A DNA stretch of 64,000 nucleotides from Prevotellamassilia timonensis (GCF_900106785.1 NZ_LT629845.1:1034974-1098973); one strand, 5' to 3'; shown: positions 35,543-45,477, numbered from the stretch's first letter. Notes: generated by a model from the letters alone, not told the origin. Made by a program: numbers and translations.

Positions 35543-36538
35543 ATGGCTGAAACAATAGACATACGCCTGCTCAATGCACAAATTGAGGCTGAGACAGGCT
35601 TTATTACAGACTTGGTGGAGGGCATGAACCGCACCATTGTCGGACAGAAACATCTCGTCAACTCGCTTCTTATTGGCCTCCTCTCTGATGGCCACATACT
35701 ACTCGAAGGTGTGCCAGGTTTGGCCAAGACGTTGGCCATCAAGACATTGGCCTCGCTGATTGATGCCAAATTCGGACGTTTGCAATTTACCCCCGACTTG
35801 CTGCCGGCAGACGTTATAGGTACCATGATTTATAGCCAGAAAGATGAGAGTTTCAAGGTCAAGAAAGGCCCCATCTTTGCAAACTTTGTACTGGCCGACG
35901 AAATCAACCGTGCACCGGCTAAAGTGCAGAGTGCACTGCTCGAAGCCATGCAAGAGCATCAAGTTACCATCGGTGACAACACATTTGCACTGCCAAATCC
36001 CTTCTTGGTGTTAGCCACCCAGAACCCTATTGAGCAAGAAGGCACTTACGAACTGCCCGAAGCGCAAGTTGACCGTTTCATGATGAAAGTCATCATTGAC
36101 TATCCGACCATTGAGGAGGAAAAGAAAATCATGCGTGCACACATCAACGACAGCTTTAGCCACGTGTCACCTGTCATTGACACCGACCGCATACTCAAAG
36201 CGCGTCAACTGGTAAAACAAGTATACATAGACGAGCGTATTGAGCAATACATTGCCGACATAGTCTTTGCCACACGATATCCAGAGCAATACAAGCTCAA
36301 GGATTTCAAAAACTATATTTCGTTTGGCGGTTCACCACGTGCCAGCATCAACTTGGCTCTGGCCGCCCGTGCCTGTGCGTTTATCAAGCGCCGTGGATAC
36401 GTTGTGCCTGAAGATGTGCGCGAGGTGGCAGCCGACGTGCTTCGCCACCGCATTGGCTTGTCGTACGAAGCAGAAGCATCGGACATCAAGGCTGATGACA
36501 TTGTCAAGGAAATTCTCAACAAAGTTGAAGTGCCCTAA
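35543..36538 (+). CDS. moxR: MoxR-type AAA+ ATPase
   Basis: A 331-residue AAA+ ATPase with Walker A GVPGLAKT at residues 56-63, the strongly conserved FTPDLLPADVIG (about 86-97), Walker B with NFVLADEINRAPAKVQSALL (about 113-132) and the sensor region LATQNPIEQEGTYELPEAQVDRF. MoxR ATPases act as chaperones that mature or activate partners with von Willebrand A domains. It opens the bat operon and is followed by the DUF58 gene after about 100 bases. Confidence 0.95.
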   Translation: MAETIDIRLLNAQIEAETGFITDLVEGMNRTIVGQKHLVNSLLIGLLSDGHILLEGVPGLAKTLAIKTLASLIDAKFGRLQFTPDLLPADVIGTMIYSQKDESFKVKKGPIFANFVLADEINRAPAKVQSALLEAMQEHQVTIGDNTFALPNPFLVLATQNPIEQEGTYELPEAQVDRFMMKVIIDYPTIEEEKKIMRAHINDSFSHVSPVIDTDRILKARQLVKQVYIDERIEQYIADIVFATRYPEQYKLKDFKNYISFGGSPRASINLALAARACAFIKRRGYVVPEDVREVAADVLRHRIGLSYEAEASDIKADDIVKEILNKVEVP

Positions 36539-36637
36539 ACAGGGAATGGGCTACCGCGTGAGACCCTATGACAGGGACCATGCACCAACGTGTTAATCAA
36601 CAGGCAAAATAAAGCATTAACAAACATACAGCAACAG

Positions 36638-37504
36638 ATGGATACTTCGGAGCTTCTACGCCGTGTTCGCAGTATTGAAATTAAGACAAAAGCCATCACC
36701 AACAATATTTTTGCAGGCGAGTACCACTCAGCCTTCAAAGGCCGTGGTATGTCATTTGCCGAAGTGCGTGAATACCAACCTGGCGATGACATACGCGACA
36801 TCGATTGGAATGTAACGGCTCGTATGAACCGGCCATACGTAAAGGTGTTTGAAGAAGAACGCGAGTTGACGCTCATGCTGCTTATAGACTTGTCTGCCAG
36901 TCAAAATTTCGGTACCCACCAACGCACACAGCGCGAATTGGCTACAGAGATTGCGGCAACGTTGGCTTTTTCGGCCATGAAGAATAATGACAAGATTGGT
37001 GTGATATTCTTTACCGACCGCATCGAAAAGTTTATCCCGCCACAAAAAGGGCGCAAGCATGTGCTTTACATCATCAGGGAGCTGCTTGACTTCAAGCCAC
37101 AAGGCAACCGTACGAATGTGGGCATGGCTTTGGAGTATCTTGTAAAAATCATGACCAAACGGTCCATAGCCTTTGTGTTGAGCGACTTCCTTACCACCGA
37201 CGATTATTCGCGCCCGCTCATGGTGGCCGCACGCAAACATGACGTGGTGGCACTGCACTTGTACGACCAATGTATGGCCTCATTGCCCGACATTGGACTA
37301 ATAAAAGTAACAGACGCTGAAACAGGACACGAGCAATATCTTGACACATCAAGCAAAGCCACTCGCCAACATCAGCAAAAGTGGTGGCAAGCACACAATG
37401 AGGAATTGGCCACTCGCTTCAGTAAGAGCAAAGTTGACTATACGTCTATCGCCACAGACGCGGATTATGTGCGCCCGCTCATGAACCTTTTTGCCCAACG
37501 CTGA
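36638..37504 (+). CDS. DUF58 domain protein of the bat operon
   Basis: A 288-residue protein from the ATG at 36638 (MDTSELLRRVRSIEIKTKAI); an in-frame GTG at 36590 is less likely. The DUF58 signature GEYHSAFKGRGMSFAEVREYQPGDDIRDIDWN (about residues 28-59, given here as the key parts GRGMSF, REYQPGDD and DWN) is present, followed by a VWA-like fold with LLIDLSASQNFG as its metal-site segment. Such proteins accompany MoxR and VWA proteins. No signal peptide or membrane helix is seen, so it is cytosolic. Confidence 0.9.
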   Translation: MDTSELLRRVRSIEIKTKAITNNIFAGEYHSAFKGRGMSFAEVREYQPGDDIRDIDWNVTARMNRPYVKVFEEERELTLMLLIDLSASQNFGTHQRTQRELATEIAATLAFSAMKNNDKIGVIFFTDRIEKFIPPQKGRKHVLYIIRELLDFKPQGNRTNVGMALEYLVKIMTKRSIAFVLSDFLTTDDYSRPLMVAARKHDVVALHLYDQCMASLPDIGLIKVTDAETGHEQYLDTSSKATRQHQQKWWQAHNEELATRFSKSKVDYTSIATDADYVRPLMNLFAQR

Positions 37505-37515
37505 CCTATTTTATT

Positions 37516-38613
37516 ATGAAGAGAGGATACTCACATTGCCTTATATCGAAATTGGCTACCACATTGGTCATACTATTATCAATGTGCTTTAATACCGTCG
37601 TCTCGGCACAGGTTGTTGTTGAGGCACGTACAGATACGGCCAGTTTCTTGATAGGCGAACAAATTCAACTTACTGTTAAATGTACGGCAAACGCACGCCA
37701 GCGCGTTGATTTTCCATATTTTCAACCTCAGCAGCAACTTGTACCGGGTGTTGAAGTGATTGACTGCGGACGCATTGACACAACCATGCTCAACAACGGC
37801 AAACGCATTCAGCTGACGCGCCGCTATACCATCACGTCTTTTGACTCTGCCATGTACAACATTCCCCCTTTCAAGGTGAAAGTTGACGGCAAAACCTATC
37901 TGTCAAGGGGCAACATTGGTATCAAGGTTAACACCGTACCAGTGGATTTGAACCACCCAGACAAGTTTAATGGGCCTCACGATGTAGTGGAGCAACCATT
38001 TGAATGGAGTTGGACTATTACTTTAATAGCACTGGCTTGCATGCTGATGCTGACTGCGGTTGTTATGATGGCAATACGACTTGCCGACCCTAAATTGATA
38101 ACACGCCGCATGGTTGTAATGCCTCCCACCCCTGCACACGTAACGGCCATTGACCAAATAGAAAAGATAAAGCTCGCGCCACAAGATGACACCAAGCAGT
38201 ACTACATGGCCTTGACCGACACCCTGCGCGCATACATCGAGAAACGCTTCGGCTTTAATGCCAAAGAGATGACGACCAGTCAAATTCTGGATAACCTGTA
38301 CCAACTTAAGAACGAAGAGGCTATTGCTGAATTGAAAACTGTGCTTATTACAGCTGACTTGGTGAAATTTGCCAAGCATACTACTACGATGTCTGAGCAG
38401 GACCGCAGCCTTGTACAAGCAATGAACTACGTGCAGGCTACAAAACTTGAGCCTAAGCAAATGCCCAAACCGCGCATCGAGTATGTGTCGCTCTCAAACA
38501 AAAAACAGATTTTTTGGCGCAACGTTATGCGTGTGGCATCATGCGGCCTGGCTATAGCGACACTGGCATTATGCGCATACAATCTGTACCTTATTTATTG
38601 CAGTTTTGCTTAA
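37516..38613 (+). CDS. Membrane protein of the bat operon, unnamed
   Basis: A 365-residue protein with an N-terminal signal segment (ATTLVILLSMCFNTVVSAQ), a periplasmic BatD-like beta domain (VVVEARTDTASFLIGEQIQL through PPFKVKVDGKTY), a membrane helix (about residues 168-190), a cytoplasmic helical part (YYMALTDTLRAYIEKRFGFN) and a second helix near the C-terminus. It occupies the place between DUF58 and batA that in Bacteroides holds a conserved unnamed open reading frame. It ends 13 bases before the batA ATG. Function beyond belonging to this membrane complex is unknown. Confidence 0.78.
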   Translation: MKRGYSHCLISKLATTLVILLSMCFNTVVSAQVVVEARTDTASFLIGEQIQLTVKCTANARQRVDFPYFQPQQQLVPGVEVIDCGRIDTTMLNNGKRIQLTRRYTITSFDSAMYNIPPFKVKVDGKTYLSRGNIGIKVNTVPVDLNHPDKFNGPHDVVEQPFEWSWTITLIALACMLMLTAVVMMAIRLADPKLITRRMVVMPPTPAHVTAIDQIEKIKLAPQDDTKQYYMALTDTLRAYIEKRFGFNAKEMTTSQILDNLYQLKNEEAIAELKTVLITADLVKFAKHTTTMSEQDRSLVQAMNYVQATKLEPKQMPKPRIEYVSLSNKKQIFWRNVMRVASCGLAIATLALCAYNLYLIYCSFA

Positions 38614-38626
38614 TCAGCACTTTATT

Positions 38627-39628
38627 ATGACATTCGCATCGCCTACATACTTTTTGCTACTTTTGCTGCTTGTGCCCTATTTTATATGGTACTTCCTGTT
38701 TCGTTCAAAACACGAAAGCCATATATTATGGGCAAGCACCGAAACCTTTCGCCATGCACCGTCGACCTGGCGCACACGTCTCATTCACCTGCCTTTCTTT
38801 CTGCACGTTGTGAGTTTTGTGCTCATAGTGATGGTGCTGGCACGCCCACAAAGCGACCGCTATTGGCACACTGGCGAAACTGAAGGCATAGACATCATGA
38901 TGACACTCGACATTTCAACGTCTATGGCCACTCCCGATATTTCGCCCAACCGTATATCTGCCGCCAAGGATGTAGCTCTGGAGTTTATCAACAACCGACC
39001 GAATGACAACATCGGCCTTACGCTGTTTGGCGGAGAAGCTTACACACAGTGCCCACTTACAACCGACCATGGTACGCTGATGCGAAGTTTTAAGGGTGCC
39101 ACATGTTCACTGCAAAACGATGGCATCATACAGCCTGGCACAGCTATAGGTATGGGTATTGCAAGCGCCGTGTCGCATTTGAATAACAGCCAAGCCAAAA
39201 GCAAAGTTATCATACTGCTTACTGATGGAGCAAACAATACTGGCGAAATTTCTCCCTTAATGGCCACCGACATGGCCAAATCTCTTGGCATACGCATTTA
39301 TACCATATTGTTAGGCACCGAAGGTAAGGTGAACGTGCCTGTGGCTCAACTGCCCAATGGCGAAGTTTACACCCAACAAGTTGATGATACAGTGGACCCA
39401 ACTACTCTCAAACAGATAGCACATGAAACTGGGGGAACTTTTTATAAGGCTACCTCACGCTCATCATTGAAGAAGGTGTATGCCGACATTGATAAACTTG
39501 AGAAATCGAAATTGAAGGTCAACAACCACAACCGACACTACGAGGCTTACATGCCCTTTGCCATTGCTGCATTGATAGTAATGCTGATTGATACGCTGCT
39601 GCGCATCACGTGGTTCAAACGTTTATAA
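38627..39628 (+). CDS. batA: BatA, membrane-anchored von Willebrand A protein
   Basis: A 333-residue protein from the ATG at 38627 (MTFASPTYFLLLLLLVPYFI). Two N-terminal membrane helices (about 6-25 and 55-75) are followed by a VWA domain with the metal-site motif DISTSMATPD, then TLFGGEAYTQCPLTTDH and ILLTDGANNTGE, and a C-terminal helix. It is one of the aerotolerance-type Bat proteins; the complex is linked to oxidative stress in Bacteroides fragilis by published work, and the mechanism is not known. A TTG at 38606 would overlap the preceding gene and is not favoured. Confidence 0.92.
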   Translation: MTFASPTYFLLLLLLVPYFIWYFLFRSKHESHILWASTETFRHAPSTWRTRLIHLPFFLHVVSFVLIVMVLARPQSDRYWHTGETEGIDIMMTLDISTSMATPDISPNRISAAKDVALEFINNRPNDNIGLTLFGGEAYTQCPLTTDHGTLMRSFKGATCSLQNDGIIQPGTAIGMGIASAVSHLNNSQAKSKVIILLTDGANNTGEISPLMATDMAKSLGIRIYTILLGTEGKVNVPVAQLPNGEVYTQQVDDTVDPTTLKQIAHETGGTFYKATSRSSLKKVYADIDKLEKSKLKVNNHNRHYEAYMPFAIAALIVMLIDTLLRITWFKRL

Positions 39629-39667
39629 AACGTATAAGTTTTGAACATCTACTTATAGATATTATTT

Positions 39668-40681
39668 ATGCTAATATTTCAAAGTCCACACAACCTATAT
39701 TGGTTGCTGCTCATACCTTTGTGCTGCATCATATACATTTATCAAACAATACGCCAGCGCAAGAAGATGGCTGTACTGGGCAATCGTGACCGAATTATGG
39801 CCTTAATGCCTGGACGATCTAAATGGCGCAAACACATACGCTTTGGCTTGCTCATGCTTGTTGTAGCTGCACTCGTTCTGACCATAGCACGTCCGCTCTA
39901 TGGTACAAAGCAACAAACCGAAACAGCTAACGGCATTGAAGCGGTTGTGATGGTGGACGTGTCAAACTCTATGCTTGCCAACGATGTGCAGCCATCGCGT
40001 TTGGATCGTGCCAAACTGCTTGTGACCAACATGGTGGACAAGATGAAAAACGATAAGGTAGCACTTGGTGTATTTGCCGGTGAAGCATACCCGCAACTGC
40101 CTATCACATCGGACTATGCTGCAGCCAAAACATTTATTGACGCGTTGTCGGCAGGCATGGTTACCATGCAAGGCACTGATATTGCAGCCGCCATTGACCT
40201 GGGGTGTAAGAGTTTTACACAGAACAAGGACGTGGGCAAGGCTATCATACTCATAACTGATGGCGAGAACCATGAGGGAGGCGCCGAAGAGGCTGCCAAA
40301 GCCGCAGCCAAGGCTGGCATAAATGTATATGTGATTGGGGTGGGCACTACACAAGGAAGCGAAATTCCTACCGCAAATGGTCCACTGACTGACGCCAATG
40401 GACAAGTTGTGCACACCGCACTTAACGAACAAATGTGCCGTGACATAGCACAAGCCGGAAAAGGACTTTACCTGCATCTTGACCAAAGCAATAGTGCACA
40501 AGACGAACTGCAGACACAACTCAAACAACTTAAGCAGTCAACTACTACAACCTCATATACTGCACGCAACGAGCAATTTCAAGCCGTAGCCTTGATTGCC
40601 TTGCTCTTGCTTATTATTGAGGCATGTATTAATGACACGAAAAATGCGTTCTTTAACAAGTTCAAAATATTCAACAAATGA
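39668..40681 (+). CDS. batB: BatB, membrane-anchored von Willebrand A protein
   Basis: A 337-residue paralogue of BatA. Membrane helices lie near residues 8-26 and 56-76, then the VWA domain with MVDVSNSMLANDVQPSRLDR (DxSxS metal site), VFAGEAYPQLPITSDY and IILITDGENHEGGAEEA, and a helix near the C-terminus. It probably forms a complex with BatA in the inner membrane. Its TGA stop overlaps the batC start (ATGA at 40678-40681), indicating translational coupling. Confidence 0.93.
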   Translation: MLIFQSPHNLYWLLLIPLCCIIYIYQTIRQRKKMAVLGNRDRIMALMPGRSKWRKHIRFGLLMLVVAALVLTIARPLYGTKQQTETANGIEAVVMVDVSNSMLANDVQPSRLDRAKLLVTNMVDKMKNDKVALGVFAGEAYPQLPITSDYAAAKTFIDALSAGMVTMQGTDIAAAIDLGCKSFTQNKDVGKAIILITDGENHEGGAEEAAKAAAKAGINVYVIGVGTTQGSEIPTANGPLTDANGQVVHTALNEQMCRDIAQAGKGLYLHLDQSNSAQDELQTQLKQLKQSTTTTSYTARNEQFQAVALIALLLLIIEACINDTKNAFFNKFKIFNK

Positions 40682-41388
40682 TACGGTCTGGCATTATTAC
40701 ATACATTATCATAGTCTTAGCATGCCTGTCGCCCAATATGGCTACAAGTGTGCACGCCCAAAATTGGATATATAGGTATACGCATATTGGAAATCAGAAA
40801 TTCCATAAAGGACAGACTGACAAAGCTGAACAATATTACTTGCGACTGTTGAAAGAGGCACCTAATAACAGCAGAGCCATGTTTAATCTGGCCGATGCGT
40901 ATCTGGCTAAAGGTGATGTAAAGGGGGCAGACAGTCTGTACAACAAGGTGACGCAGATTGAAACTAACCCACAAGTACGGTCTATGGCTTGGCATAATCG
41001 TGGATACATTAGCCAAAGAGCTGCCTTACAAAGTCGCGAGCAAGAACAACAATTGCTGCGTACCGCCATTGAGCAATACAAACAAGCACTGCGACTTGAG
41101 CCACATAGCGACCGCACCCGTTACAATTTGGCCCTGTGCCAAAAGCAACTTAAAGAAAGCACTAACAACAAACAGCAGAACAAGCAACAACAAAAGCAGC
41201 AACAGCAACAAAAGAACAAACAGAACGAACAACAGCAACAGCAACAACAAAAGAACAACAGCAACAAGCAGCAAGACAAGCAGCAAACTGAGCAATATAT
41301 GAATTTGGCAAGGCAAGCAGAGCGTAGAGCGCTTGAAAAGCTCAAACAGCACCAACCCAGGCAACGCAGCAAGGACAAGAATTGGTGA
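40678..41388 (+). CDS. batC: BatC, TPR protein with a glutamine/lysine/asparagine-rich tail
   Basis: A 236-residue protein with an N-terminal signal-type hydrophobic segment, TPR units (about residues 38-160, e.g. FHKGQTDKAEQYYLRLLKEA and EQYKQALRLEPHSDRTRYNL) and a low-complexity Q/K/N tail at about 162-205, then a charged helix. TPRs typically bind partner proteins. The start overlaps the batB stop. The polyglutamine-like stretch is coded by CAA/CAG runs that may vary in length between strains. Confidence 0.9.
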   Translation: MIRSGIITYIIIVLACLSPNMATSVHAQNWIYRYTHIGNQKFHKGQTDKAEQYYLRLLKEAPNNSRAMFNLADAYLAKGDVKGADSLYNKVTQIETNPQVRSMAWHNRGYISQRAALQSREQEQQLLRTAIEQYKQALRLEPHSDRTRYNLALCQKQLKESTNNKQQNKQQQKQQQQQKNKQNEQQQQQQQKNNSNKQQDKQQTEQYMNLARQAERRALEKLKQHQPRQRSKDKNW

Positions 41389-41493
41389 TACGACACATAG
41401 CCTTGCACGAAAGGAAAACAAGATTTTATTGAACACATGCCATATATCTCTACTAACATTTCTGACATATACAATATAAAGGGCAAAGGACAT

Positions 41494-43302
41494 ATGCTTC
41501 TTTCGCACCTTGCCACATTATTCATAGCACTTTTTGCCTGCATCAATGCTTGTGCACAATCATTCAAAGCCAACATTGAGGATGTGGGCGGCTACTATCG
41601 CCTGACCTTTACGGTAACGAGCAGTGATGTCAAGGGCTTTACCCCACCCTCGCTCTCGGCTTTTGAGGTGTTGAGTGGCCCAAGCACATTTACATCAAGT
41701 AACTATCAAATAGTTAACGGCAGAGCATCACACAACGAAAGTACTACTTACACATACATACTGTCTGCACGCAAAAGCGGGCATATAACTATTGGCGCAG
41801 CCACCGTGCAAGTTAATGGCCGCACTTTGCACAGCCGCCCTATCAGTCTGCACGCACAATCTGGCAGTAACAACGGCACAGGCAGTCACAGTAGTGCATC
41901 ACAAAATAATACAAGCTATGACCAGTTGCAACAGGCTGGCAGCAAGGTGACGCAACGCGACCTTTTTATAGATGTAACTCCCAGCCGTACTAAAGTATAT
42001 GAACAAGAGGCCATATTATTGACCTACCGCATACATGCCCGTGTGGGGGTGGGATTGTCGAATACGAGTTTGGTTCAAAAGCCCGATTTCAAAGGTCTCA
42101 TTTCACAAGAGTTACCTTTGCCTGGCAACCAAATCCAAACTACTCTTGAACACCGGAACGGCGCGGCATATCGTACCGGAACTATTCTACAATACTTAGT
42201 TTTTCCACAGCATAGCGGCAGCATTACCATTCCGAGCATCACCTTTGATTGTGCAGTAGTGCAACAAGACCATACAATGAATTTGGCTGATGCTTTTTTC
42301 AATGGCGGAGGTACTATTGGGGTACAAGTACGCCGCAGTGTGGCACCACTGAAATTACAAGTTTCGCCACTGCCCATGCCACGTCCTGCAAACTTTTCGG
42401 GAGCTGTGGGCAAATTTAATATAAAAGGAGAATTACTCAACAGTCATATCAAAACAAATGATGTGGCCACTTACCGCATTACGCTTAGCGGATTAGGCAA
42501 TCTTAAACTCATTACGGCCCCTACGGTTAACTTCCCAAAAGACTTTGACACGTTTGATGCCAAAACGACAGACAACACGAAAGTCAACACCGATGGGCTG
42601 CATGGACAGTTGACCTTTGATTACACCTTCGTACCACGAAACGTGGGCGATTATACGATACCTGCTACAGATTTCGTATTTTTCGATTCTGCCACAGGTA
42701 CTTATCGCACCATACGTACAAGTCCAGTAAAACTGCACATATCAAAAGGCTCACAATCAAATGCCGACGTTGACAAGCAGTTAGCTTTGCTCAAGAGTGA
42801 TATTAGAAAATGCAAGCCTACCGAACATAGCTCTATATTGGCCTGGGGCAGCACGAGCTATGTTGTGCTTAACATTTTGCTCATTGCCATATCTATAGTT
42901 TTGTGGATACTTGTTAGTATTTGGAACAGGAAGCAACATGATACTTCCCTGCATAACAACAGTCGCGCATACAAGAATGCCATGCGCACACTCCGACTGG
43001 CAGACCCCACAGCTAAAGGACAAGAGAATGGCAAATATTATAGTACAATAAGCCAAGCTATCGACAACTATTTGGCAACTTATTTCGGCCTGCAAAAGTC
43101 TGACATGAACAAAGACAGCATACGGCATTTATTACGAGACAAGCACATAGATGATACGGTCATCAACAACTTGTTTGAAGTTACTGATTATTGTCAATAT
43201 GCTGAATTTGCCCCCAATAATGATGCTGACAAAGTTCAGACCTTAGCCAAAGCCAAAGACGTTATTAAGTTGATTGATGATGCCTTGAAGAATAAGGCAT
43301 AA
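41494..43302 (+). CDS. batD: BatD, periplasmic beta-domain protein with membrane anchor
   Basis: About 602 residues from the ATG at 41494 (MLLSHLATLFIALFACINAC, signal peptide cleaved near AQS). The extracytoplasmic part is beta-rich with BatD family features (IEDVGGYYRLTFTVTSSDVK, SFDVTPSRTKVYEQEAILLT-like DVTPSRTKVYEQE and GDYTIPATDFVFFD). A membrane helix lies near residues 470-490, followed by a cytoplasmic helical domain (YYSTISQAIDNYLATYFGLQ). An upstream in-frame ATG at 41437 would place a polar stretch before the signal peptide. It is the largest member of the operon. Confidence 0.9.
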   Translation: MLLSHLATLFIALFACINACAQSFKANIEDVGGYYRLTFTVTSSDVKGFTPPSLSAFEVLSGPSTFTSSNYQIVNGRASHNESTTYTYILSARKSGHITIGAATVQVNGRTLHSRPISLHAQSGSNNGTGSHSSASQNNTSYDQLQQAGSKVTQRDLFIDVTPSRTKVYEQEAILLTYRIHARVGVGLSNTSLVQKPDFKGLISQELPLPGNQIQTTLEHRNGAAYRTGTILQYLVFPQHSGSITIPSITFDCAVVQQDHTMNLADAFFNGGGTIGVQVRRSVAPLKLQVSPLPMPRPANFSGAVGKFNIKGELLNSHIKTNDVATYRITLSGLGNLKLITAPTVNFPKDFDTFDAKTTDNTKVNTDGLHGQLTFDYTFVPRNVGDYTIPATDFVFFDSATGTYRTIRTSPVKLHISKGSQSNADVDKQLALLKSDIRKCKPTEHSSILAWGSTSYVVLNILLIAISIVLWILVSIWNRKQHDTSLHNNSRAYKNAMRTLRLADPTAKGQENGKYYSTISQAIDNYLATYFGLQKSDMNKDSIRHLLRDKHIDDTVINNLFEVTDYCQYAEFAPNNDADKVQTLAKAKDVIKLIDDALKNKA

Positions 43303-43338
43303 ACATTATTTTCACTCTCACCTATACGTAATAATTCG

Positions 43339-44163
43339 ATGCGAAATTTCATCATATCATTACTTGTCATGCTGATTGCCACGAATGTAACGGCACAAAC
43401 AGCCAATGACAAGGCTGAACAAGCTTACCAACAAAAGGATTATGTGCAAGCTGCTAAAAGCTATGCCCAACTCTTGCCACAAAAAGGCCAAGTAAGCCAC
43501 AACGCAAAGGAGTTGGAAGCCACATACTACAATTTGGGTAACTGCCACTACAGACTTAAGAATATAGGACAAGCCATTTGGTGTTATCAGCAGGCTCTCA
43601 GAATAAATCCTGCTGACGATGATGCCCAATTCAATCTGCAACTTTCACAGACCAAAACGCAAGATAACCTGAACGCATCAACTGGGCTATTTTTTACCAC
43701 CTTCTTCAAAAAGGCGGTCTGCACTGCAAGTAGTGATACATGGGGTGTCGTAGCGCTCATCATGTTGGTTCTGTGCGTGGCATCTGCTTTGACTTGCAAA
43801 ATGGGTAAAAGCATAAACATACGCAAAGCAAGTTTCGCTTTCAGTATTATCTTTGGCATATTCACACTATCTGCATACGCTTTCGCATACATTGAGCAGC
43901 ACTTCATATACCCTGGCACTCAAGCTGTTGTTGTTCAAGAAATACAAACTTACGCATCACCTACTGTCACTTCGGCCAAAACGCGCACTTTGCACGAGGG
44001 GGCCATTATTGGTGTAAACGGACGCACAGGCAATAATTGGATAGAGGCCGAATTGCAAGATGGCATGGTTGTATACCTACAATCGGATATCACCCTGCCA
44101 AATGCAAATGATTTATGCACTTCACCCATTAGCCCGTCTGTCAAACTTTGGCAGCTTTACTAA
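43339..44163 (+). CDS. batE: BatE, TPR and SH3-like domain protein
   Basis: A 274-residue protein with a signal peptide (MRNFIISLLVMLIATNVTAQ), TPR units (about 25-115, ATYYNLGNCHYRLKNIGQAI and WCYQQALRINPADDDAQFNL), two membrane helices (about 130-150 and 165-190) and a C-terminal bacterial SH3-like domain (about 205-262, VVQEIQTYASPTVTSAKTRT then EGAIIGVNGRTGNNWIEAEL). It completes the bat set and begins 36 bases after batD. Confidence 0.9.
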   Translation: MRNFIISLLVMLIATNVTAQTANDKAEQAYQQKDYVQAAKSYAQLLPQKGQVSHNAKELEATYYNLGNCHYRLKNIGQAIWCYQQALRINPADDDAQFNLQLSQTKTQDNLNASTGLFFTTFFKKAVCTASSDTWGVVALIMLVLCVASALTCKMGKSINIRKASFAFSIIFGIFTLSAYAFAYIEQHFIYPGTQAVVVQEIQTYASPTVTSAKTRTLHEGAIIGVNGRTGNNWIEAELQDGMVVYLQSDITLPNANDLCTSPISPSVKLWQLY

Positions 44164-44190
44164 AAAAACTCCCACTACAATAAGCCACTC

Positions 44191-44886
44191 ATGGACCAAG
44201 CTATAACCTTGCTACTAAACGGCAGTTCTTCGCTCTACCTGGACGGCATCGCATGGACCGCGACACAAACAACCACTTGGTTGGCACTTGCCATTGTGCT
44301 GCTATATGTCGTTATTCAGGCAAATGATTTAAGGGGCATTCTGCGCATAATCATCTGCATCAGCCTTTGCATCGCATTGGCCGACCAAGTGGCATCGAGC
44401 GTATTCAAGCCCTTAGTAGCGCGCTGGCGTCCGACGCACGACCCCTACATCATGTATATGGTTGATATTGTTCGAGGTTATCGAGGGGGTAACTATGGTT
44501 TCTTTTCAAGTCATGCAGCCAACACCATGGCTGTTGCCACCTTTGTCACGTTGCTAATGCGCCGCAAAACGCTCAGTTACTGGCTCGGCAGTTGGGTATT
44601 GCTCAACTGTTGGACACGCATTTATCTTGGAGTGCACTATGCCGGCGATTTGTTTACAGGACTCGTGTGGGGTGGCATTGTTGGAGTCGGCATATACAAA
44701 CTCTTTGTGTTTTGGTCTATGAAAGTGGCACAAACGCAACGGAAAGCGCAATATGCACTCCTTATTGCAGAAAAGCCATATTTTACGACAAGCAATTACA
44801 CTTTGCACCAATCACATTTATTGATTGCTGCACTACTAACTACATATTTATATATTGCTTTCAAAGCCTTATTCTTTGCAGAATAG
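44191..44886 (+). CDS. PAP2-family membrane phosphatase
   Basis: A 231-residue protein with about six membrane helices and the three phosphatase motifs: KPLVARWRPTHDP (KxxxxxxRP), SSHAANTMA (PSGH position, here FSSHAAN) and RIYLGVHYAGDLFTG (SRxxxxxHxxxD type). Members dephosphorylate lipid pyrophosphates such as undecaprenyl pyrophosphate or phosphatidic acid on the outer face of the inner membrane. It lies 27 bases after batE and may be transcribed with the bat operon, ending convergent with the RNase P RNA gene. Confidence 0.88.
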   Translation: MDQAITLLLNGSSSLYLDGIAWTATQTTTWLALAIVLLYVVIQANDLRGILRIIICISLCIALADQVASSVFKPLVARWRPTHDPYIMYMVDIVRGYRGGNYGFFSSHAANTMAVATFVTLLMRRKTLSYWLGSWVLLNCWTRIYLGVHYAGDLFTGLVWGGIVGVGIYKLFVFWSMKVAQTQRKAQYALLIAEKPYFTTSNYTLHQSHLLIAALLTTYLYIAFKALFFAE

Positions 44887-44915
44887 GGAAACGTGTCTTT
44901 GCATAAAAACAAAAA

Positions 44916-45330
44916 GAATCAGACGGCCTATAAGCCGGGTTCTGTGCCCATGCACCCTAAAAAGATGCACAGCGCCTGCCATTTATCCGCGCACTTTGTT
45001 GCCAAAGTGCTCTATCGTTCTACCCTCCAACGCGCATTTAATACTGTTTAGGCGTTAAATGCTCGGACGAGCAGCCCTCTTACGCTGGTATACATGAACT
45101 TTCAACTTCTGACGTGCACAGCACACATGTCACCATGTGCCTGGTGGGCTCTTACCCCGCCTTCTCACCCTTACCCTACTGTTATAGTGACAGCGGGCGG
45201 TTATTTTCTTCTGCACTGGTTCACCCTCACGGATGACTTCCAATTAAGAAGCAGAATGCTCTACGTTGCCCGGACTTTCCTCCTGCATCTCAAAAAACGA
45301 ATGCACACGGCAAGCCGGCCGACTGATTCT
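44916..45330 (-). ncRNA. rnpB: RNase P RNA (bacterial type A)
   Basis: On the minus strand the transcript begins GAATCAGTCGGCC and ends GGCCGTCTGATTC, which pair perfectly except one position as helix P1. It contains the universal segment GAGGAAAGTCCGGGC near its 5' end and ACAGAACCCGGCTTATAGG at its 3' end. Length of about 415 nt is normal. The RNA is the catalytic subunit that removes 5' leaders from tRNA precursors. A TTTTTGTTTTT run follows the 3' end. The whole 670-base gap between the PAP2 gene and the plug protein gene holds this gene, its promoter and one repeat element. Confidence 0.96.
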
Positions 45331-45339
45331 TATGTAACG

Positions 45340-45347
45340 CGAAGGTA
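45340..45347 (-). promoter_or_regulatory. Promoter of rnpB (TACCTTCG with TTC 19 bases upstream)
   Basis: On the minus strand TACCTTCG lies about 10 bases before the RNA 5' end and has TTC 19 bases upstream; both are one-base variants of the Bacteroidota boxes. The position fits a transcript start near 45330. Confidence 0.5.
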
Positions 45348-45390
45348 CAAAAAAATTAACGTCTACGAATGTCGTATGCTCAAAAAAATG

Positions 45391-45398
45391 TACTTTTG
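45391..45398 (+). promoter_or_regulatory. Candidate -7 box upstream of the plug protein gene (TACTTTTG)
   Basis: TACTTTTG matches TAnnTTTG but lies 158 bases before the gene, so the leader would cross the inverted-repeat element at 45478-45540. No TTG -33 box is seen. Confidence 0.35.
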
Positions 45399-45477
45399 CA
45401 AACTAATGAAACGCCTTGCATACATATTACGGCTTTGCTGATTACAAGGATGTTGTCATAAACGTTGCCGATTATAT

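Noticed and set aside
44920..45320. Plus-strand frames over the RNase P RNA gene
   Set aside because: The sequence is explained by rnpB on the opposite strand.
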